From: UBA6921 sp031370545
Lineage (GTDB): Bacteria; Pseudomonadota; Gammaproteobacteria; SG8-11
Assembly: GCA_031370545.1 (NCBI GenBank)
Contig: JANMQQ010000069.1
Location: forward strand, 1-22,471
Reading direction: 5' to 3'
Length of the DNA: 22,471 nt
A model generated the notes under the pieces. It made no database searches and was not told where the DNA came from. It saw only the letters and a list, made by a program, of their open reading frames with translations. Positions 1 through 6,334 of this stretch are shown here, one piece after another. The translations under genes and the position numbers were made by a program. Numbering within the stretch: position 1 is the stretch's first letter; each line of letters begins with the position of its first letter.

Positions 1-409
1 GCACGCCGTTTTGCTTGATGGCGGAGTGCATGGGCGGGATCTGCACGATATCGCCGACGAAGCGCGCCAGCACGGCATTCACTGTATCAAGACTCAGCGC
101 GTCAACCGGATGAGTTTCGATTACGGCGCCGTCCGCATCACCGGAGTTGGTACGCACGCCGAGCTTGAATACCGAGCGATAACCCTTGGTGGCATCGAGC
201 AAAAAGCCGGATATCTTGGTCGCCTCACCCAGACACAGCGGCAATACGCCGGTGGCCAGCGGGTCGAGGCTGCCGGTGTGCCCGGCTTTACGGGCTTTGA
301 ATAACCGTTTGACGATTTGCAACGCGCCGTTAGACGTCATGCCAGCGGGCTTGTCCAATAGCAGCACGCCGTGGATGTTGCGGCCTTTCTTGCTTGCGGA
401 GTGAGTCAC
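1..409 (-). CDS. truB: tRNA pseudouridine(55) synthase TruB, N-terminal part (runs off window)
   Basis: TruB converts U55 of the tRNA T-loop to pseudouridine in the cytoplasm. The visible 136 residues read V(M)THSASKKGRN, then the family's GVLLLDKPAGMTSN segment (residues 14-27) and GHTGSLDPLATGVLP (43-57), whose Asp49 corresponds to the catalytic aspartate. The last visible residues, PPMHSAIKQNGV, match the TruB segment that follows the first part of the catalytic domain. The rest, including any PUA domain, lies outside the window. I place the start at the GTG at 409 because homology begins a few residues later and no upstream ATG fits; no clear Shine-Dalgarno is visible. It is the last visible gene of the rimP operon, separated from rbfA by 236 bases holding a large palindrome. 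Confidence 0.95.
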   Translation of the reverse strand, partial: MTHSASKKGRNIHGVLLLDKPAGMTSNGALQIVKRLFKARKAGHTGSLDPLATGVLPLCLGEATKISGFLLDATKGYRSVFKLGVRTNSGDADGAVIETHPVDALSLDTVNAVLARFVGDIVQIPPMHSAIKQNGV

Positions 410-465
410 GTTATTTGGAGTTTATTGAAGCAGAAAAAAAAGACATGGATTTGGTGAGACGGAAG

Positions 466-569
466 TCCTTCCCCCTGCAAGGGGGAAGGTTAGGATGGGG
501 GTGGGTATTATAAAGGCTTGGTACGAATGAACACCCCCATCCCAGCCTTCCCCCTGGCAGGGGGAAGGA
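466..569. repeat. Large imperfect palindrome between rbfA and truB
   Basis: Two arms of 38 bases (466-503 and 532-569) are inverted copies with 3 mismatches, around a 28-base spacer. Each arm has its own small hairpin, TTCCCCCTGC followed by AGGGGGAA, so the structure is nested. It resembles the mobile intergenic palindromes (REP or MITE-like) of proteobacteria. On the minus strand, the direction of the operon, it lies in the transcript between rbfA and truB; an eight-T run sits at about 432-440, some 25 bases beyond the hairpin, too far for a classic intrinsic terminator. The rest of the 410-645 gap shows nothing recognisable. Confidence 0.85.
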
Positions 570-645
570 GCACTGCGCGTCGCGCCACAACATGGGATGC
601 AGCATTTTAAATTCCATCAAATAGGACTCACTACACTTGCGGCGC

Positions 646-1050
646 TCACGATTTCTCGTCCGGTGCTTCGGCGGGCACATCAATCTGGCGCTGGTCATCG
701 GCGGCGCGTGCAGCATTAATCAGGTTTGTCAGACGGATACCGGATTCCACGGAGATATCATATTTAAAGCGAATTTCAGGGACATGACGAAGTGTCAAGC
801 CCCGGCCCACTTCACGACGTAGAAACCCGGCCGCACCGTTGAGAATTTTTACCGACTCTTTATGGGATTGCTCATCGCCACCCAGTTCAGTGACGAACAC
901 AATGGCATGTTCCATCTCTTTGGTGACTTCGACGGCGGTGACCGTGATCATGCCCAGGCGCGGATCTTTCAATCCGCGCTGAATCAGCTGCGCCAGTTCG
1001 CGCTGCAACTGATCTTCCACGCGCCGTATACGGCTACCATCTTTTTTCAT
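646..1050 (-). CDS. rbfA: 30S ribosome-binding factor RbfA
   Basis: RbfA binds the maturing 30S subunit near the 16S rRNA 5' helix and helps late assembly and cold adaptation. The 134-residue product has the family's N-terminal pattern (RIRRVEDQLQRELAQLIQRG), the LKDPRLGMITVTAVEVTKEM stretch, and the single KH-like fold followed by LRHVPEIRFKYDISVE; its length is usual. The acidic C-terminal tail is short and ordinary. The ATG at 1050 lies 5 bases after the infB stop, so translation is probably coupled to infB. It is the fourth gene of the rimP operon. Confidence 0.97.
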   Translation of the reverse strand: MKKDGSRIRRVEDQLQRELAQLIQRGLKDPRLGMITVTAVEVTKEMEHAIVFVTELGGDEQSHKESVKILNGAAGFLRREVGRGLTLRHVPEIRFKYDISVESGIRLTNLINAARAADDQRQIDVPAEAPDEKS

Positions 1051-1055
1051 AACAG

Positions 1056-3614
1056 CTACAGCTTGCGTGCGACTTTAACGCGTTCGTAGACTTCGATTTG
1101 ATCGCCTGCAATCACGTCGTCGTACTTCTTCACGCCGATACCGCATTCGGTGCCCATACGCACTTCGTTGACATCGTCCTTGAAGCGGCGCAACGATTCC
1201 AGCTCGCCTTCGAACACCACCACATTGTTACGCAACACACGGATCGGACTGCTGCGTTTGATCACGCCGTCCATCACCATGCAACCGGCAATCAACCCCA
1301 GCTTGGGCGAATTGAATACCTGACGCACTTCCGCCAGGCCAATGATCTGCTCTTTGTATTCCGGTGCCAGCATGCCCGACAGCGAGCGCTTCACTTCGTC
1401 GATCACTTCGTAAATGATGCTGTAGTAATGCAAGTCAACACCCGCTTCGTCGATCAGACGCTTGGCGGTGGAATCGGCACGCACATTGAAGCCGATCACG
1501 ACGGCATTCGACGCAACGGCCAGATTCACATCAGACTCGGTGATACCACCGACGCCGCTGGTGACGATCTTGACTTTTACTTCATCGGTGGCCAGCGCGA
1601 TCAGGGCATGGCAGATCGCCTCGACTGAACCATGTACGTCGGCTTTCACCACCAGATTAAGTGTGCGCAACTTGCCCTCATCCAGATTCGAGAACACATC
1701 TTCCAGCTTGGTTTGCTGCTGGTTCGCCATCTTGACATCACGGAACTTGCCCTGCCGGAACAACGCGACTTCGCGCGCCTTGCGTTCGTCGGCGACCACC
1801 ACCACATCGTCGCCCGCTTTGGGCACGCCAGACAGACCCAGCAACTCCACTGGAGTGGATGGACCGGCTTCATCGATCGAGCGGCCTAACTCATCCAACA
1901 TCGCACGCACGCGTCCGTATTCATGACCGGACAGAATCATATCGCCTTTGCGCAACGTGCCTGCCTGCACCAGCACCGTCGCCACCGGGCCGCGGCCTTT
2001 ATCTAACCGCGACTCGATCACTACACCGTGGGCCGGGCCGTCTAGGACGGAACTCAACTCCATAACTTCAGACTGCAACAGAATCGCGTCCAGCAATGCG
2101 TCGACACCTTGGCCGGTTTTGGCCGACAAGCTGACGAACATGGTGTCACCGCCCCAGTCTTCCGGGATGACTTGTTCTTGTGTCAACTCCTGGCGCACAC
2201 GGTCAGGATTGGCTTCGGCCTTGTCGATTTTATTCACAGCAACGACCAGCGGCACACCGGCAGCACGTGCATGCTGAATTGCTTCTTTGGTTTGCGGCAT
2301 CACGCCGTCATCGGCGGCGACCACCAGCACCACGATATCCGTCGCCTTCGCGCCGCGCGAACGCATTGCGGTAAACGCTGCATGGCCGGGCGTATCTAAA
2401 AACGTGATGTTGCCTTTCTCAGTTTCAACGTGATACGCGCCAATATGTTGAGTAATGCCCCCAGCTTCGCCTTCCGCAATTTTGGTGCGGCGAATGTAGT
2501 CGAGCAGGGTCGTCTTGCCGTGATCAACGTGGCCCATGATGGTGACCACGGGGGCACGTGACACTTGTTCGCCTTCGGCGGTTTTGGCTCGATCCAGCAC
2601 TTCTTCCATCGCATCGTCGCGCAATAATTTCACTTCGTGGCCCATTTCTTCCACCACCACGGCGGCGGTCGCCTGATCCAGGACTTGATTAATTGTGACC
2701 ATGGTACCCATGGTCATCATGGTCTTGATGACTTCGGCAGCTTTCACCGACATTTTTTGTGCGAGATCAGCCACCGTGATGGTTTCAGGAATCCCAACGG
2801 CGCGCACCACGGGGCCCGTCGGCATTTCAAAACTATGTTGTGGCGCACGCGGGGCAACGGTACCGGAGGAGCGGGTTTTTTTCTTGCGACGCAGCGAGGA
2901 TTTTTCTGCCGTAATATGCAGCTCTTCGCGCTCGGCAGGCTCCTGCAACACTTCCTGGTCCACCTTGACGCGCTTGCCTTCTTTCTTCGTTTTTGCAGCA
3001 CCGGGCTTTTCACCGGCACGCTTTTTACGGCCTTCTTCGCTTTCGTCAACCACCGGCACCGGCTTGCGCGGCTCGGCCGCGCGACGCACTTCTTCCGCCG
3101 CCTTGCGGACTTCTTCGGCTTTCCGTGCTTCTTCGGCTTTGCGTGCCTCTTCGACCTTGAGCGCTTCGTCTTCTACGCGCTTGCGTTCGGTTTGTTCGCG
3201 CAACGCGATCTCGGCCTTCTGCTCGACCGTCAGCTTGCTCAGTTCGTCCGCCGCCTTTTGCTCGGCCGCCTGTTGCACTTCTTCGGTAATTACGCTGCGT
3301 TTTACATAGGTGCGCTGCTTGCGTACTTCGACGCTCACGGCCTTGGTGGTCTTGCTCGGACCTTGACCGGAGGTTTGGCGCAGCTCAGTCACGGTGCGGC
3401 GCTTGAGCGTAATTTTTTTCGGCTCAGCGGCATTCGTTGTCTCGCTGGGTCCACGCTTGCTGCTCAAGTGATCCAGCAAGCGCATTTTGTCGTCGACGCT
3501 GATTTTTTCGTCGGCGTCCTTGAGCGTTACACCCACGTCATGGAGCTGCGACAGCAGCCGCTCCACGGGAATGCCGACGTCACTTGCAAACTGCCGAACG
3601 GTTACATCTGACAT
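1056..3614 (-). CDS. infB: Translation initiation factor IF-2
   Basis: IF-2 is the GTPase that brings fMet-tRNA to the 30S P site and promotes 50S joining. The 852-residue product starts with an IF2 N-terminal subdomain (about 1-50), followed by a highly charged, helical Ala/Glu/Lys/Arg linker (about 100-250) with repeated AEEARKAEE units. A second IF2_N domain lies near 270-320. The GTPase motifs follow: G1 GHVDHGKTT (361-369), GGITQHIGAY (385-394), DTPGH (407-411), NKID (461-464) and SAKTG (497-501). Domains II to IV run to the end, closing with VYERVKVARKL. The length is close to the enterobacterial long form. The start ATG has an AAGG about 5 bases upstream. The gap to nusA is 25 bases. 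Confidence 0.98.
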   Translation of the reverse strand: MSDVTVRQFASDVGIPVERLLSQLHDVGVTLKDADEKISVDDKMRLLDHLSSKRGPSETTNAAEPKKITLKRRTVTELRQTSGQGPSKTTKAVSVEVRKQRTYVKRSVITEEVQQAAEQKAADELSKLTVEQKAEIALREQTERKRVEDEALKVEEARKAEEARKAEEVRKAAEEVRRAAEPRKPVPVVDESEEGRKKRAGEKPGAAKTKKEGKRVKVDQEVLQEPAEREELHITAEKSSLRRKKKTRSSGTVAPRAPQHSFEMPTGPVVRAVGIPETITVADLAQKMSVKAAEVIKTMMTMGTMVTINQVLDQATAAVVVEEMGHEVKLLRDDAMEEVLDRAKTAEGEQVSRAPVVTIMGHVDHGKTTLLDYIRRTKIAEGEAGGITQHIGAYHVETEKGNITFLDTPGHAAFTAMRSRGAKATDIVVLVVAADDGVMPQTKEAIQHARAAGVPLVVAVNKIDKAEANPDRVRQELTQEQVIPEDWGGDTMFVSLSAKTGQGVDALLDAILLQSEVMELSSVLDGPAHGVVIESRLDKGRGPVATVLVQAGTLRKGDMILSGHEYGRVRAMLDELGRSIDEAGPSTPVELLGLSGVPKAGDDVVVVADERKAREVALFRQGKFRDVKMANQQQTKLEDVFSNLDEGKLRTLNLVVKADVHGSVEAICHALIALATDEVKVKIVTSGVGGITESDVNLAVASNAVVIGFNVRADSTAKRLIDEAGVDLHYYSIIYEVIDEVKRSLSGMLAPEYKEQIIGLAEVRQVFNSPKLGLIAGCMVMDGVIKRSSPIRVLRNNVVVFEGELESLRRFKDDVNEVRMGTECGIGVKKYDDVIAGDQIEVYERVKVARKL

Positions 3615-3639
3615 AGTGCCTTTGACTCCAAATTAACTA

Positions 3640-5136
3640 TTACTGCGATTGCGCGGCAAACCAGGGTTCACGCGCGCGCATGATCAGTTGCGCGGCACGT
3701 TCCGCGTCCAGACCGTCAATGTCGGACAACTCATCAACCGACTGTTCAGCCAGATCTTCCATCGTGCGCACGCCCTTGCCTGCCAAAGCGGTCGCCAACT
3801 TTTGGTCCATGCCTTCCATCGCCAGCAGGTCTTGCGCCGGTCCTGCGTTACCACCACGTTCTTGCTGGGCAATAGCGCGGGTAACAATAAAATCTTTGGC
3901 GCGATTACGTAATTCTTCGACAATTTGTTCATCGAATTCTTCGATGTCGAGCATCTCTTGCACCGGTACGTAGGCGATTTCTTCGATGGTGGAAAATCCT
4001 TCCTGCACCAAAATGCTGGCGACTTCCTCATCCACGCCCAGCTGTTCCATGAACAGTTTCTTGGCGCCTTCGGTTTCCTGCTCACCTTTCTTGGACGCCG
4101 ACGATTTATCCATGACGTTCAGTTCCCAACCGGTCAGCTCGCTGGCCAGACGCACATTCTGTCCGGCGCGACCAATCGCCTGCGACAAGGTTGCGTCTTC
4201 CACGGCGATGTCCATGCTGTGGGCTTCTTCGTCCACCAATATGGACGCGACTTCCGCAGGCGCCATCGCGTTGATGACGTATTGCGCCGGATTTTCGTTC
4301 CACAAAATAATGTCAACACGTTCGCCCGCCAGCTCATTTGAAATCGCCCGCACGCGTGAACCGCGCATGCCGACGCAGGCACCGACCGGATCAATCCGCG
4401 CGTCGTTGGAACGCACGGCGATCTTGGCGCGCGCGCCGGGGTCGCGGGCCGCGCCCATGATCTCGATCATGCCTTCGCCAACCTCCGGCACCTCGAGCTT
4501 GAACAGTTCAATCAAAAACTGCGGCGCAGTGCGACTGACAAACAACTGCGGTCCACGCACTTCGTGTCGCACATCTTTCAGCCAACCGCGCAACCGGTCA
4601 CCCGGTCGCACCGCTTCGCGCGGAATCAATTCGTCGCGCGTGACCAAGGCTTCAACGTTGCCACCAAGATCCAGAATAATATTGCCCTTGTCTAGGCGCT
4701 TGACCACACCGGTGAGCAATTCACCTTTGCGTTCCTGATATGCGGTTACCACCTGCTCGCGTTCCGCTTCGCGCACTTTCTGCACGATTACCTGCTTGGC
4801 GGTTTGCGCGGCGATGCGACCGAACGGAACCGATTCCATCGGCTCTTCAACGTACTCGCCCACCTGAACGTCGGGATTCTGATCCAGCCCGTCCATCAAG
4901 CGAACTTCACGGTCGGGAGTTTCCATCGCTGCATCGTCAGCGATCACTTTCCAGCGCCGAAATGTCAAGCTGTCGCCCGATTCGCGATCCACAGCGACGC
5001 GCACGTCGATATCGTCGGTGTATTTCTTTTTGGTTGCCATCGCCAATGCCGCTTCAAGCGCCTCGAAAATGACGTCTTTGTCCACGCCCTTTTCGTTGGA
5101 CACTGCATCCACGACCATCAAGATTTCTTTATTCAT
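3640..5136 (-). CDS. nusA: Transcription termination/antitermination factor NusA
   Basis: NusA binds RNA polymerase and modulates pausing, intrinsic termination and antitermination. The 498-residue product has the N-terminal RNAP-binding domain (1-130), an S1 domain (about 139-203), KH1 with the GMRGSR loop (256-261), KH2 with the GRAGQNV loop (322-328), and two C-terminal acidic helix-hairpin repeats (about 360-420 and 435-490). The latter are found in the longer proteobacterial NusA and bind the alpha subunit C-terminal domain. A GGAG lies just upstream of the ATG. It sits between rimP and infB, its usual place. In enterobacteria NusA regulates this operon through its leader, and a similar leader is visible here. 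Confidence 0.98.
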   Translation of the reverse strand: MNKEILMVVDAVSNEKGVDKDVIFEALEAALAMATKKKYTDDIDVRVAVDRESGDSLTFRRWKVIADDAAMETPDREVRLMDGLDQNPDVQVGEYVEEPMESVPFGRIAAQTAKQVIVQKVREAEREQVVTAYQERKGELLTGVVKRLDKGNIILDLGGNVEALVTRDELIPREAVRPGDRLRGWLKDVRHEVRGPQLFVSRTAPQFLIELFKLEVPEVGEGMIEIMGAARDPGARAKIAVRSNDARIDPVGACVGMRGSRVRAISNELAGERVDIILWNENPAQYVINAMAPAEVASILVDEEAHSMDIAVEDATLSQAIGRAGQNVRLASELTGWELNVMDKSSASKKGEQETEGAKKLFMEQLGVDEEVASILVQEGFSTIEEIAYVPVQEMLDIEEFDEQIVEELRNRAKDFIVTRAIAQQERGGNAGPAQDLLAMEGMDQKLATALAGKGVRTMEDLAEQSVDELSDIDGLDAERAAQLIMRAREPWFAAQSQ

Positions 5137-5174
5137 AGCTCCAGCCTCTCACTCTTAAGCGGCCCACGACATCG

Positions 5175-5630
5175 TTATAAATCAGGCACCAAATTCGCGG
5201 TTTCAACGTCGCTGACTTGCAACGCAAACTCCACACCGTCCACCACCATGCGTACTTCTTCGCCATTCACACCCAGGATCGTGCCGCGAAAATTACGGCG
5301 ATTCTCCACCGGCGCATGCAACCGCACCCGTGCGTCACGACCGATAAAACGCGCAAAATGCGCAGCGTTAAATAACGGCCGATCCAAACCCGGCGACGAC
5401 ACTTCCAGCGTGTAGGGACCGGTAATCGGGTCCTCAACTTCAAATACACCACTCACTTGATGGCTGACTTTTTCGCAGTCATCGAGCGTGATTCCGGCAG
5501 GCTGATCAATATAAATTCGAATCAGCGCTGACCCGGCACGCGACAAATGCTCCATGCCCACCAACTCGTAGCCCAAGGCAGATGCCACGGACTCGACTAA
5601 TTTCTGTAACTCACGCGACGCTGCCCGCAT
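5175..5630 (-). CDS. rimP: Ribosome maturation factor RimP
   Basis: RimP binds free 30S subunits and is needed for proper maturation. The product starting at the ATG at 5630 has 151 residues, the usual family length, beginning MRAASRELQKLVESVASALG and containing GYELVGMEH and the LRIYID-type strand (LIRIYIDQPAGITLDDCEKV), then LEVSSPGLDRPL, the family signature. The C-terminal SH3-like part ends DVETANLVPDL. The frame stays open upstream to 5753, but that extension would cross the leader hairpin and has no family similarity, so I chose 5630. It is the first gene of the operon, 38 bases before nusA. Confidence 0.95.
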   Translation of the reverse strand: MRAASRELQKLVESVASALGYELVGMEHLSRAGSALIRIYIDQPAGITLDDCEKVSHQVSGVFEVEDPITGPYTLEVSSPGLDRPLFNAAHFARFIGRDARVRLHAPVENRRNFRGTILGVNGEEVRMVVDGVEFALQVSDVETANLVPDL

Positions 5631-5766
5631 TTTCCCAACCAGTAAATAAAAAATGGGCCAACGGCCCATTCGACTTCCCAACCCACGAACGACGGCAAGT
5701 ATAGCCATCCTTCTGCATGTCCGCCATCCCGCGAACCAACCACTTTGGTGCACCCTTTTCGGAGTG
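5631..5766 (-). ncRNA. rimP operon leader RNA
   Basis: This is the expected 5' untranslated region of the rimP operon, from about 10 bases past the -10 box to the rimP start, roughly 135 bases. It carries the terminator-like hairpin near its 3' end, preceded by GTGGGTTGGGAAGTCG. Its position and layout match the rimP-leader class of cis-regulatory RNAs. I cannot check the family covariance model, so the class assignment is by position and the hairpin only. Confidence 0.6.
5645..5670 (-). terminator. Intrinsic-terminator-like hairpin in the rimP leader (attenuator candidate)
   Basis: On the minus strand AATGGGCC and GGCCCATT (5670-5663 and 5659-5652) form a perfect 8-pair stem with a 3-base loop, followed immediately by a run of T residues (TTTTTTATTT including the stem end). 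The stem ends about 20 bases before the rimP ATG and lies downstream of the promoter, so it would stop transcription before the operon unless overridden. A rimP leader with a terminator at this place has been described in gammaproteobacteria. Confidence 0.8.
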
Positions 5767-5771
5767 CGTGA

Positions 5772-5800
5772 ATTATAGGCAACCCAACGCGCTTAGGCAA
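5772..5800 (-). promoter_or_regulatory. Sigma70 promoter for the rimP-nusA-infB-rbfA-truB operon
   Basis: Reading the minus strand, TTGCCT (5800-5795) is followed after exactly 17 bases by a perfect TATAAT (5777-5772). Spacing and -10 box are consensus and the -35 box matches at TTG. It points toward rimP, with expected transcription start near 5765. The 9-base word TAGGCAACC (plus strand) occurs twice, once at the -35 and once next to the -10. Confidence 0.8.
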
Positions 5801-5881
5801 CCTGCGTTGCGGCATAACCCACCGACCCGCCACAGCGGAGATCGCTCGACCTGTTTCTAGCGGTCGGCTAAAGTTCAGCGC

Positions 5882-6334
5882 ATGCCATCGCCGCCCATTA
5901 TCTCCGTCGCCACCGTGATTGAACGCGACGGCGCGTTTCTGTTTGTGGAAGAAACTGTCAAGTCCAGGATCGTCGTCAATCAACCCGCCGGTCGCTTAGA
6001 GGCGGGCGAATCGCTAGTGAATGCAGCGATACGCGAAACGCTCGAAGAAACCGGCTGGACAGTTGAACCGTTGGGCTTGGTGGGGATCTATCGCTGGACC
6101 AGCGAGCGCGAAGGCAAGGCGTACGTGCGCGTGTGTTTTTATGGTCGCGCTCTGACGCATGACGCTCAGCGCCCGCTCGATACGGGGATTCGGTGCGCGT
6201 TGTGGCTGGATCACGCCGAGTTGCTTCAACGCGTGCATGAACTGCGCACGCCGTTGGTGTTGCGGTGTGTGGACGATTATCTTGCCGGGAGGCGTTTTCC
6301 GCTCGACCTGCTGGTCGATATTCCACTGCTCTAA
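5882..6334 (+). CDS. nudJ: Nudix hydrolase, NudJ-type phosphatase
   Basis: The 150-residue product is a small cytoplasmic Nudix hydrolase. The Nudix box is complete: Gly37, Glu43, Arg51-Glu52, Glu55-Glu56 and Gly58 fit the G-x5-E-x7-RE-U-xEE-x-G-U pattern, so Mg-dependent pyrophosphate hydrolysis is expected. In enterobacteria NudJ acts on nucleoside di- and triphosphates and on the thiamine intermediate HMP-PP, and its gene lies just upstream of mnmA and hflD. The same three genes occur here in that order, which supports the assignment, although a minus-strand peptidase gene now separates nudJ from mnmA. The gene is divergent from the rimP operon, and its stop overlaps the convergent peptidase stop (CTAA at 6331-6334). 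Confidence 0.85.
   Translation: MPSPPIISVATVIERDGAFLFVEETVKSRIVVNQPAGRLEAGESLVNAAIRETLEETGWTVEPLGLVGIYRWTSEREGKAYVRVCFYGRALTHDAQRPLDTGIRCALWLDHAELLQRVHELRTPLVLRCVDDYLAGRRFPLDLLVDIPLL

Noticed and set aside
2637..3611. 324-codon open frame on the plus strand opposite infB
   Set aside because: It lies wholly antisense to the well-conserved IF-2 gene, and its His/Phe-rich product is what the charged IF-2 linker gives in reverse.
5631..5718. Possible leader peptide in the rimP leader (ATG at 5718, minus strand)
   Set aside because: No ribosome binding site and no run of regulatory codons; the frame is open only by chance as far as can be seen.
5631..5753. N-terminal extension of RimP
   Set aside because: It would run through the leader hairpin and lacks family similarity; the start at 5630 gives the usual length.
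5631..5881. tRNA gene upstream of rimP, as in E. coli
   Set aside because: No cloverleaf or T-loop sequence is visible in this stretch.
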